Positions 24,192 through 29,872 of a DNA stretch of 29,872 nt are shown here, piece after piece. The translations under genes and the position numbers were made by a program. Numbering within the stretch: the first letter of the stretch is position 1; each line of letters begins with the position of its first letter. This stretch comes from CAYUUP01 sp964447925 (GTDB taxonomy: Bacteria > Bacillota > Clostridia > Oscillospirales > Oscillospiraceae), in NCBI GenBank assembly GCA_964447925.1, contig CAYUUP010000008.1, positions 1-29,872 on the forward strand, given 5' to 3'. Under the pieces are notes generated by a model. It was not told where the DNA came from, did not search any database, and saw only the letters and a list, made by a program, of their open reading frames with translations.

Positions 24192-25157
24192 TTATACGGG
24201 ATCGCTCTGCAACACTCGCTCCTCGCGGAATATCTCAAAGAGATAGTGATCCCGTTTGGCCTTCAGCGACTCAATATCCACACCGGAGTAGTCGTAAAAG
24301 CCCTTGCCGGTCTTGACGCCCAGCTCACCCCTTGCAATATGATCCGCCAGCACACGGGGCATCTCATCACCATGCTCCGGCATGGTGTAAGAGTGATTCT
24401 TGTAGTTGTTGGCGGTCATATCCAACCCACCGAAATCCATTCGCTTGCACAGGCCCAGCACACAGGCACGGGGAATGAAGGAGTTTTTCACCGCGATGTC
24501 AATGCCCTCCGGGGTGCAGTAGTCATTGTCCAGCAGGTAGAATACCTCCCGGTTCAGGCATTGCTGCAGCCGATTGACGATGTAACCCCGGATAAACTTC
24601 TTCATAAATACCGGGGTCTTGCCGCACTTCTTCAGCAACTTCATGGCGATGTCGGCATACTCCTGGGGAGCCTTCTCGCTCTTCACAACCTCCACCAGCG
24701 GGATAAGCTGGGGAGGCGCGTACCAATGGCAGATAATCTGCTGGGGCAGCAGCTGCTCAGGCACCACCTCAAAGATATTCATGGCGGAGGTATTGGATGC
24801 AATAATGGTGTCAGGGCCAACACAGGCAGACAGCTGCTCATATAGGGCAGCCTTGGCGTCCCGATTCTCCACGCTGGTTTCCTGAATGAAGTCGGCGCCG
24901 TTCACAGCCTCCTCCACGGTTAGGGCAAAGGACACCCGGTTATAAATGACTTCCACATCCTCGGGCTTGATTTCGCCCTCATCTGCGAAGGTCTGGATCT
25001 GGGCGTGCAGAGCGCCCTTGGCCTTCTCACGGGTGGCCTCGCTGCGGGTCCACATGGTGACGGAATACCCTCCCATAGCATAGGTCTGGGCAATACCGGG
25101 GCCCATGGTACCCGCACCCAGAACAGCGATTTTTTTCACATCGGCAAGCGTTTTCAT
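24192..25157 (-). CDS. 3-hydroxyacyl-CoA-dehydrogenase-family oxidoreductase, atypical
   Basis: This 321-residue protein has the two-domain fold of the 3-hydroxyacyl-CoA dehydrogenases: a Rossmann domain with GAGTMGPG (14-21) and a C-terminal helical dimerisation domain. The catalytic pair His144/Glu156 and the Ser-Asn pair (SNTS, 121-124) are present. Two features are unusual. The end of the second strand reads WTRSEAT (36-42), with Arg38-Ser39 where NAD enzymes have an Asp; this suggests NADP(H). The active-site loop reads HWYAPPQLIPLVEV instead of HFFNPxxxMxLVEV, and the chain is longer than typical Hbd (about 280). It may act on a free hydroxy-keto acid, like carnitine or gulonate dehydrogenases, rather than on hydroxybutyryl-CoA. 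It lies between the cyclase and CoA-transferase genes. The start is ATG 25155-25157 with GGAAGG upstream. Confidence 0.85.
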   Translation of the reverse strand: MKTLADVKKIAVLGAGTMGPGIAQTYAMGGYSVTMWTRSEATREKAKGALHAQIQTFADEGEIKPEDVEVIYNRVSFALTVEEAVNGADFIQETSVENRDAKAALYEQLSACVGPDTIIASNTSAMNIFEVVPEQLLPQQIICHWYAPPQLIPLVEVVKSEKAPQEYADIAMKLLKKCGKTPVFMKKFIRGYIVNRLQQCLNREVFYLLDNDYCTPEGIDIAVKNSFIPRACVLGLCKRMDFGGLDMTANNYKNHSYTMPEHGDEMPRVLADHIARGELGVKTGKGFYDYSGVDIESLKAKRDHYLFEIFREERVLQSDPV

Positions 25158-25254
25158 AAGGATATTAACCTTCCTTCCTCAAGTCTCCCACGAATGGATG
25201 TTGCTGTGGGGTTTTGTATAGAACCGGCGCCGCCGGCAAAGCCGCGGCATATAT

Positions 25255-25294
25255 CATATATCCCTCAAGACGAGAACGCCCTGAGGGATATATG
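25255..25294 (-). other. intra-operon hairpin between the cyclase and dehydrogenase genes
   Basis: A perfect 13-bp stem (25255-25267 with 25282-25294) with a 14-nt loop lies just after the cyclase stop codon, in a 154-bp spacer inside the leftward cluster. No T-run follows on the minus strand, so it looks more like an RNA-stabilising or processing element, or a weak attenuator, than a standard terminator. GC-rich repeats (GGCGCCGCCGGC) follow at about 25226-25237. No separate strong promoter is visible in this gap. Confidence 0.6.
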
Positions 25295-25311
25295 GAGATT
25301 GGCGTTTTGTC

Positions 25312-26214
25312 TTAGAAAGAGCCCTCTTCCCAGGCAACCAGGCGGACAAAGCCGCCATCGGCCATCTCACAGCGGAAGGGGAATGCGGCGATGGTCATGC
25401 GGCGTCCGGTGACCTCGTCGATGTCACCGCCAGCGTTCTCCACAGTGCAGACACCATTCTGCATATAGATACGATGGCAGGGTTCATAGTCGGGGAACTC
25501 AACCGTGGGATCCTTGCCAGTAGCCTTCCGGTAGGCCTTATCCAGCCAGGGCATCTGCTCACTGAGGGGGTCATGCCACAGGGGAGCATCGGTAGCGCCC
25601 CAGGTGCCGGAAATGCCCTTGATATGCTTCTCAAAGACCAGGTAGTTGGCCAGGTCGGGGCCTTCGCCGGGATAGTAGTTGTAGTACTTGTCGTTGTTGA
25701 CTCTCCAGTAGTGATGGAAACCGGTGTTGATCACAACCCAGTCGTTCTCCCGGATCTCCAGGCCATCCTTCTTGCAGGCAGCCTCCACCTCGTCGGGCTT
25801 GATCTCGTGCCAGATGTTGCCCATCTTAGCGGGGTCACCGCCGGCGGCGTTCCACTTTTCCTCGAATTCGTCCCGAAGATAGCGCATATCCACAATGATG
25901 CCAGAGCCGATGCAGCGGCACAGATGGATCTCAGCCAGAGTATAGCCGTTGCGCTCACGGTCGACCTCTTCCTCATGAAGAACGTGGTTGGGGGCATCCA
26001 TGTGAGTGCCGGCATGGAGGGTACCGGTATAGGTCATGGTGCGCTTATGGAAGCGGCCCAGATACTGGCCCCGGGGGAAGATCAGATCCTGACGGGCGCC
26101 AGGGAAGGGCCACAGCGGGGTGTCCACGCCCCAGGGTGCGGACAAATCATAGATCTTGGTCATCTTGCTGTCATCCAGATAGAACTTGTCCTTGTTCAGC
26201 GGCATATAAGCCAT
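25312..26214 (-). CDS. cyclase-family (PF04199) metal-dependent hydrolase
   Basis: This 300-residue enzyme belongs to the family that includes kynurenine formamidase, isatin hydrolase and ring-opening cyclohydrolases. The metal-binding motif HxGTHxDxPxH is present as HAGTHMDAPNH (67-77). The second metal/catalytic element, CHRIYMQNGVCTVEN, supplies the later His and Glu. It is longer than kynurenine formamidase (about 210) and carries extra Trp/Tyr-rich insertions, so the substrate differs. AGGAGG lies 8-9 nt before the ATG at 26212-26214. It is the first gene after the MerR-type promoter at 26281-26311. With the dehydrogenase and CoA-transferase it suggests hydrolytic ring opening, oxidation and CoA activation, as in dihydrophloroglucinol breakdown. 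That substrate is a hypothesis; amide or lactone hydrolysis is also possible. Confidence 0.85.
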   Translation of the reverse strand: MAYMPLNKDKFYLDDSKMTKIYDLSAPWGVDTPLWPFPGARQDLIFPRGQYLGRFHKRTMTYTGTLHAGTHMDAPNHVLHEEEVDRERNGYTLAEIHLCRCIGSGIIVDMRYLRDEFEEKWNAAGGDPAKMGNIWHEIKPDEVEAACKKDGLEIRENDWVVINTGFHHYWRVNNDKYYNYYPGEGPDLANYLVFEKHIKGISGTWGATDAPLWHDPLSEQMPWLDKAYRKATGKDPTVEFPDYEPCHRIYMQNGVCTVENAGGDIDEVTGRRMTIAAFPFRCEMADGGFVRLVAWEEGSF

Positions 26215-26280
26215 GGTGCATTCCTCCTATGATAAAAATGTATGAGTTGAGACGGAAGCCATCCGCCCGGTGCTGAGCCT

Positions 26281-26311
26281 AGTATACACCTTGGCATTGT
26301 TCCAAAGTCAA
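26281..26311 (-). promoter_or_regulatory. MerR-type promoter with 19-bp spacer and centred dyad
   Basis: On the minus strand, TTGACT (26306-26311) and TATACT (26281-26286) are separated by 19 bp instead of 17. The spacer contains an inverted repeat on the plus strand, CCTTGG (26289-26294) and CCAAAG (26302-26307), matching at 5 of 6 positions around a 7-bp centre. MerR-family activators bind exactly such spacers and untwist the DNA to realign the two elements. The divergent regulator at 26408 is therefore the likely activator of the cyclase operon. Confidence 0.82.
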
Positions 26312-26332
26312 GGGGGAATTTTGATTTTTTTC

Positions 26333-26361
26333 TTGAACTGCTTTTTGTGATATTGTATAAT
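26333..26361 (+). promoter_or_regulatory. sigma-A promoter of the MerR-family regulator
   Basis: TTGAAC (26333-26338), a 17-bp spacer and a perfect TATAAT (26356-26361). It is divergent from the MerR-type promoter, with the two -35 elements about 21 bp apart, so regulator binding could affect both. Confidence 0.75.
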
Positions 26362-26407
26362 AAAATAAGACCGGACTGTCAGAGCGGGTTGAAATGCGAG
26401 GTGTGTC

Positions 26408-27235
26408 ATGAAATATCGGATTGGAGACGTATCAAAACTTTTAGGGATCTCCCCTGACCTCTTGCGGTACTATGAGAAAAAGGGCGTTGTCAGCCCCATC
26501 AAGGACGAGAGCAACGACTACCGCTACTATGAGCCATGGGATATCAACTTTCTTCTGGACTGCCTGTGGTTCAAAAAATTTGGCTTCGGTATTGAACAGA
26601 TCGGCCATATTGTCACCGACTGCCCCTATGAGGAGATGCTGGAACTGATGGACCAAAAGGAGGAGGAGATCCAACAGGCCCTGCTCTATCAGAAGCAGCT
26701 ACTGCGACGTACCCGGCAGTACCGGCAGGATCTTGTGCGGGCCAAGCTGTGCGTGGGCAAGTGTGATCTGCGGCCCAGCCCGGAGGTGGTACGCTATCTC
26801 AACCGCCACAACTACAGCTACGACCAGGGTGAGGAGATCCGCCAGTTGAGCCAGAAGTGGCTGGAGTACATGCCCTTCACCCAGCGGTGCTTCGAGGTAG
26901 AGCTGAACGACCTTCTGGGAGAGGGAAACAATTTTTCCTGGGGTTTTTCGTTAAATATGGACTATGTGCGGGAATTTGAGGTGCCTCTGGAGTCCTCTGT
27001 TGTCCACCTGCCCAGCCGCCCCAGTATCCACTCCGTTTTCACCAGTGTTGGCAAGGGAGCCTTCTCCCCCCGGCAGATGGACTATATTGTGAACTATGCT
27101 CGGCAGCAGGGGCTAACACTCTGCGGCGCAGCCCAGGGCAATCTGGTCTGCTCCCTGGTGGACAACGGCCAACTCACCGGCTATTTTGAGGTTTGGCTGC
27201 CAGTGGAACAGAAGCCTGACGGAAAACCGGTCTGA
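26408..27235 (+). CDS. MerR-family transcriptional regulator
   Basis: This 275-residue regulator has the N-terminal MerR winged helix: YRIGDVSKLLGISPDLLRYYEKKGVVSP, with the typical LRYYE. A second wing and an antiparallel coiled coil follow (about 75-110, rich in Glu, Gln and Arg). The C-terminal domain of about 160 residues is a likely effector-binding domain of the GyrI/BmrR type; it contains Cys115 and Cys119 (CVGKC), but I see no clear metal-binding cluster. The protein probably senses a small organic molecule. GAGGTG precedes the ATG at 26408. It is divergent from the cyclase gene, whose promoter has the long-spacer architecture that MerR proteins activate. The inducer is unknown; a pathway substrate is most likely. 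Confidence 0.9.
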   Translation: MKYRIGDVSKLLGISPDLLRYYEKKGVVSPIKDESNDYRYYEPWDINFLLDCLWFKKFGFGIEQIGHIVTDCPYEEMLELMDQKEEEIQQALLYQKQLLRRTRQYRQDLVRAKLCVGKCDLRPSPEVVRYLNRHNYSYDQGEEIRQLSQKWLEYMPFTQRCFEVELNDLLGEGNNFSWGFSLNMDYVREFEVPLESSVVHLPSRPSIHSVFTSVGKGAFSPRQMDYIVNYARQQGLTLCGAAQGNLVCSLVDNGQLTGYFEVWLPVEQKPDGKPV

Positions 27236-27239
27236 TTTC

Positions 27240-27268
27240 TTGACAACCGGATATACTGATGTTATAAT
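27240..27268 (+). promoter_or_regulatory. smpB: consensus sigma-A promoter of smpB
   Basis: A perfect TTGACA (27240-27245), a 17-bp spacer and a perfect TATAAT (27263-27268), starting 5 bp after the MerR gene stop. It probably drives smpB, the cyclophilin gene and possibly ssrA. Confidence 0.88.
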
Positions 27269-27323
27269 ATAAAGCCCTGCGGGAGACCAGGACCCAGAGA
27301 ATGGGAGACAGGAGGTGTCCGCT

Positions 27324-27797
27324 TTGTCCACAGGCGCAAAGAAAGTCGCGGCCACCAACCGGAAAGCCTATCACGACTATTTCATTGAAGATCGCTTTGA
27401 GGCTGGCATCGAGCTTGCCGGCACCGAGGTGAAGTCCATCCGGCAGGGGCGCCTAAACCTGAAGGACTCCTTCTGCCATGTGAAGAACGGTGAGCTTATT
27501 CTCTGCGGGATGCACATCTCCCCCTATGAAAAGGGGAACATCTTCAACCGTGACCCTCTGCGTCAGCGCAGGCTGCTGATGCATCGGCGGGAGATCAACC
27601 GACTCCAGGCCAAGGTTCAGCAGGACGGCTATGCCCTGATTCCCCTCTCGGTGTACTTCAAAAACGCCAGGGTCAAGGTGGAGCTGGGACTGGCAAAGGG
27701 CAAAAAGCTCTATGACAAACGGGCTGCGGCTGCCCAGAAGGATGCCCGCCGGGAGATGGATCGGGCCGTAAAATCCTGGAGCCATTCACATGTTTAA
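27324..27797 (+). CDS. smpB: SsrA-binding protein SmpB
   Basis: SmpB binds tmRNA and delivers it to stalled ribosomes in trans-translation. This 157-residue protein has the family core ATNRKAYHDYFIEDRFEAGIELAGTEVKSIR, the motif RLLMHRREINRL, and the basic C-terminal tail (GLAKGKKLYDKRAAAAQKDARREMDRA) that enters the decoding channel. I chose the TTG at 27324-27326 because AGGAGG lies 8 nt upstream; a GTG at 27315 overlaps that ribosome binding site. The tmRNA gene it serves is only 0.6 kb downstream. Confidence 0.95.
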   Translation: MSTGAKKVAATNRKAYHDYFIEDRFEAGIELAGTEVKSIRQGRLNLKDSFCHVKNGELILCGMHISPYEKGNIFNRDPLRQRRLLMHRREINRLQAKVQQDGYALIPLSVYFKNARVKVELGLAKGKKLYDKRAAAAQKDARREMDRAVKSWSHSHV

Positions 27798-27818
27798 AAC
27801 CAGAAAGGACTGTCTGAT

Positions 27819-28358
27819 ATGAAAAATCCTGTCATCACCATAGAGATGGAGCAGGGCGGCAAAATCATAGCTGAGCTGTATCCCGAAATCGCACCGGAAA
27901 CTGTCAACAACTTTGTCTCTCTCTGCAGCGCTGGCTTCTATAACGGGCTAATCTTTCACCGGGTCATCTCCGGCTTTATGATCCAGGGCGGTTGTCCCCA
28001 GGGTACCGGCATGGGCGGCCCCGGCTACTGCATCAAAGGGGAGTTCTCTCAGAACGGTGTGAAGAACAACCTCTCCCACAAGCGCGGTGTCCTCTCCATG
28101 GCCCGTTCTCAGTCCTTTGATTCTGCTGGAAGCCAGTTCTTTATTATGCACGCCGACGGCGGTTTTCTGGACGGCCAGTATGCTGCCTTTGGTGCTGTCA
28201 TTGAAGGGCTGGATGTGGTAGATCAAATTGCCTCCACCACCACCGATCGGAACGACCGGCCCCTGCAGGATCAGAAAATCAAGTCCATCACTGTGGACAC
28301 CTTCGGTGGGGACTATCCCCCGCCCAACAAGCTGACTGACCCTTACGGCAGATTTTGA
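27819..28358 (+). CDS. cyclophilin-type peptidyl-prolyl cis-trans isomerase
   Basis: This 179-residue single-domain cyclophilin speeds proline isomerisation during protein folding. The family motifs are present: LIFHRVISGFMIQGG (with catalytic Arg), GVLSMARSQSFDSAGSQFFI, and FGAVIEGLDVVDQIA. A Trp-type cyclosporin-contact residue is not evident. No signal peptide is seen, so it is cytosolic. The gene lies between smpB (21 bp upstream) and ssrA (41 bp downstream). AAAGGA precedes the ATG at 27819. Confidence 0.94.
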   Translation: MKNPVITIEMEQGGKIIAELYPEIAPETVNNFVSLCSAGFYNGLIFHRVISGFMIQGGCPQGTGMGGPGYCIKGEFSQNGVKNNLSHKRGVLSMARSQSFDSAGSQFFIMHADGGFLDGQYAAFGAVIEGLDVVDQIASTTTDRNDRPLQDQKIKSITVDTFGGDYPPPNKLTDPYGRF

Positions 28359-28366
28359 CCATACCC

Positions 28367-28394
28367 CGCCCCTCACCCGGCTGTCTGAGGGGCG
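28367..28394 (+). other. hairpin between the cyclophilin gene and ssrA
   Basis: A perfect 9-bp stem, CGCCCCTCA (28367-28375) with TGAGGGGCG (28386-28394), and a 10-nt loop, ending 5 nt before the tmRNA 5' end. No T-run follows, so it is not a standard terminator. It may mark RNA processing of a joint smpB-cyclophilin-ssrA transcript, or a partial terminator. Confidence 0.6.
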
Positions 28395-28399
28395 TCCAT

Positions 28400-28780
28400 G
28401 GGGGCGTACCGGTTTCGACGGGGACGTGGGGACTGGATTAGCGGGCAGCGGCGCCCAGCCGCTTCAAAAATGGGCACTTATAAATCAAAGAACAACAACG
28501 ATAACTACGTTGCCGTCGCAGCCTGATTCAGGCTTGTGACCTCCGCCTGATTTAAGCGCGGACGCCGACCCCGGATGGCCCACGAGCCGGGCTGGGTGAT
28601 GCCTTTAGTGGGAAACGTGAGGGCCATAAGCTTTGCTGGCCCCATGAATTTATGAAGCTACCAAACGGTTTCGTGTGTCAGCTCACGCCTCCGTGAGGGA
28701 ATGTTAAAAACTGACTGCGCCCGGAGAATATTCAGAGGAAGCGTTTTCGGACACGGGTTCAACTCCCGTCGCCTCCACCA
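28400..28780 (+). ncRNA. ssrA: transfer-messenger RNA (tmRNA)
   Basis: tmRNA rescues stalled ribosomes: it acts as an alanyl-tRNA and then as an mRNA for a degradation tag. The 5' end GGGGGCG (28400-28406) pairs with CGCCTCC before the encoded ACCA at the 3' end (28777-28780). The conserved GGUUUCGACGGGGA element follows the 5' end, and the T-arm GGTTCAACTCCC lies near the 3' end. The tag reading frame ends in NNNDNYVAVAA before TGA (28524-28526). The resume codon is uncertain: GGC at 28473 would give a 17-residue tag, and later codons would shorten it. The VAVAA end is a typical ClpXP/FtsH degron. The total of 381 nt is normal for a one-piece tmRNA. No clear own promoter is visible. Confidence 0.95.
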
Positions 28781-28828
28781 TAACACACAGGTACGAACTC
28801 TTTTGGTTCCAAAACGTGTTCTGCCTGA

Positions 28829-28877
28829 CAATAGAAATACCGTGGAAGCGTTAAATGCCTCCACGGTATTTCTATTG
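28829..28877. terminator. 18-bp inverted repeat between ssrA and the BRO gene
   Basis: A perfect 18-bp inverted repeat (28829-28846 with 28860-28877) encloses a 13-nt loop, in the 114-bp gap where ssrA and the leftward BRO gene converge. It probably terminates transcription from both sides. The stem is unusually long for a terminator and lies 48 bp past the ssrA 3' end, near a possible integration boundary. A smaller dyad, TTTTGG-TT-CCAAAA, lies at 28801-28814. Confidence 0.65.
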
Positions 28878-28894
28878 CTATGCGGTGTAGCTAT

Positions 28895-29602
28895 TCAGCT
28901 TGCTGTTTCATCTAATTGTGCCAGTGCGTCCTGCAAACGCTTCTGAATCAGCGCGGCCCGTTGAGGCTTTGGACGAATCTTACCGGCACAGTACCGGCAT
29001 ACCTGCATCCTGTCAAGCCCAACGATCTTTCCGATCTGGGTGTAGCTCATTCCCCGGTCATTCTTTGCCTCTCTGAGTAACTGAAGCGCATCATCTACCT
29101 CAGTCGGCAACAAATCAGGGGATGTAATTTCAGGAATCGGAAAACCGCCCTGTTCCAGAAGATTCAGCACATACGGGAGCCTCTCATTCCGGCACCCTGC
29201 CACGATGGAGGCCGCTCTCAGATAATCATCTGTTGTCAGTTCCCGACGTTCCGCTGGCTGCGGCGCAGTCACAACCGTGTAACTCCCGGTTTTGCGGAGG
29301 GAGGGAAGTACCTCAGATGTTACCCAGCGTTTGAACTGCTTTGCTGTTTGGAGCTTGCTGGAGAAGATCAGAGCATAGACGCCGGATTCATTGATTATGA
29401 TTGCTTTACGATTCTGACCTGACAGAACGATTTGTTCGGTCAGCTTATCTTCATCGTCAACATGGTCGCGAATGGCTTTTTGCGTATTGCTATACCCCAA
29501 TGCCAAAGCCACATCTTTTCCCACAAACCACGGTTCGCTGTCAATCAGCATAGAGCGGATTTCACCAAAGTCCGGGTTATTAAACACTGTCAGCTCGTTC
29601 AC
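28895..29602 (-). CDS. phage-type BRO-N domain protein (antirepressor-like)
   Basis: This 235-residue protein has an N-terminal BRO-N domain (about 1-105), with the motifs PWFVGKDVALALGYSN, AIIINESGVYALIFSSKL and FKRWVTSEVLPSLRKTG. This domain is common in phage antirepressors and in regulators of prophages and mobile elements. The C-terminal part (about 125-235) has a helix-turn-helix-like stretch, SYTQIGKIVGLDRMQVCRY. The start is GTG at 29600-29602, with GGGAGG upstream. Its first two bases overlap the TGA of the preceding small gene, so the two are translationally coupled. Its place beside ssrA, a frequent integration site, suggests an integrated phage or other mobile element. Confidence 0.88.
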   Translation of the reverse strand: MNELTVFNNPDFGEIRSMLIDSEPWFVGKDVALALGYSNTQKAIRDHVDDEDKLTEQIVLSGQNRKAIIINESGVYALIFSSKLQTAKQFKRWVTSEVLPSLRKTGSYTVVTAPQPAERRELTTDDYLRAASIVAGCRNERLPYVLNLLEQGGFPIPEITSPDLLPTEVDDALQLLREAKNDRGMSYTQIGKIVGLDRMQVCRYCAGKIRPKPQRAALIQKRLQDALAQLDETAS

Positions 29603-29829
29603 ACCGCCACCTCCCTCTGTTCATGGCTATACAGTGCCTGAATCGTGTCATCCAGCTTTTCTGTCAAGTCCATCAGGGACAGATGCACACCCATCATGGC
29701 ATTGTCATAGGCTTCCTGATTGTTTTTGTGATCAGAATACAGCAGCAAGGTCATTGTGTCGGCCAGATAAGACATCCGTTCTTCTACATCTTCCATATCC
29801 GACAGTAGCGCAAAAAGTGGTTTGTTCAT
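29599..29829 (-). CDS. small protein of a phage-like unit, unknown function
   Basis: This 76-residue acidic protein is predicted to be mostly alpha-helical. I recognise no family. I chose the ATG at 29827-29829 because AAGGAGG lies 8 nt upstream; an upstream in-frame start would overlap that site. Its stop codon overlaps the GTG start of the BRO gene by two bases, so the two are made together. The downstream BRO gene indicates a phage or mobile-element origin. The short remaining stretch to the window edge contains TATTAT (29867-29872, minus), possibly part of its promoter. Confidence 0.7.
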   Translation of the reverse strand: MNKPLFALLSDMEDVEERMSYLADTMTLLLYSDHKNNQEAYDNAMMGVHLSLMDLTEKLDDTIQALYSHEQREVAV

Positions 29830-29872
29830 AGTGAAAACCTCCTTGATTTTCACCTCGGAGGCTGGTATAATA

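Noticed and set aside
28658..28864. Small minus-strand open frame over the end of ssrA
   Set aside because: It is antisense to the tmRNA 3' domain; such frames are common false genes at tRNA-like sequences.
1..29872. CRISPR array, insertion sequence or rRNA/tRNA genes
   Set aside because: No repeat-spacer pattern, transposase or rRNA sequence was seen; the only tRNA-like element is the tmRNA end.

Overview
The window looks like chromosomal DNA from an anaerobic, GC-rich Clostridia member, most like the butyrate-producing Oscillospiraceae (Flavonifractor/Intestinimonas type). This is inferred from Firmicutes-style ribosome binding sites, frequent GTG and TTG starts, consensus sigma-A promoters, a clostridial RecA/RecX/RimO/YqhQ/PrmC gene set, and an acetoacetate/butyrate-type CoA-transferase. 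No species is assigned. Nearly all of the sequence is covered by 25 protein genes and one tmRNA gene.

Layout. 1-2.8 kb (minus): the N-terminal part of UMP kinase (pyrH, cut by the window edge) and an EF-G paralogue with altered GTPase motifs. 2.85-5.8 kb (minus): a molybdate ABC importer, modA-modB-modC, with a perfect consensus promoter and an unusual 10-bp-phased repeat in its leader. 5.87-7.3 kb (plus): a ClC-type anion transporter resembling the fluoride (CLC-F) branch. 7.4-11.2 kb (plus): a lipoprotein with Asp-rich FG-GAP/VCBS-like motifs followed by a response regulator and a sensor histidine kinase. 11.3-16.4 kb (plus): a housekeeping run, yqhQ, prmC, recA, recX, rimO. 16.5-19.3 kb (minus): a DEAD-box RNA helicase and asnS. 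19.4-20.4 kb (minus): a NusG-domain-II membrane protein with a Gx-type membrane protein, a pair that resembles EetA/EetB.

20.4-27.2 kb is the most interesting part. A catabolic cluster reads leftward: a PF04199 cyclase-type metal hydrolase, a 3-hydroxyacyl-CoA-dehydrogenase-family enzyme with non-standard cofactor and active-site sequences, and a two-subunit CoA-transferase. A DUF1275 membrane protein and a Na+/solute symporter follow from their own promoter. A divergent MerR-family activator faces the cluster. The leftward promoter has a 19-bp spacer with a centred dyad, the typical architecture of MerR-activated promoters. My working hypothesis is hydrolytic opening of a cyclic diketone (for example the dihydrophloroglucinol step of polyphenol breakdown), oxidation of the product, and CoA activation to feed butyrate formation. 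The reductase and the C-C lyase such a pathway needs are not in the window.

27.2-28.8 kb (plus): the trans-translation locus smpB, a cyclophilin and ssrA (tmRNA) in a row. Just past the 3' end of ssrA, a frequent integration site, two translationally coupled phage-type genes (a BRO-domain protein and a small unknown) run leftward off the window edge. They probably mark one end of an integrated element.
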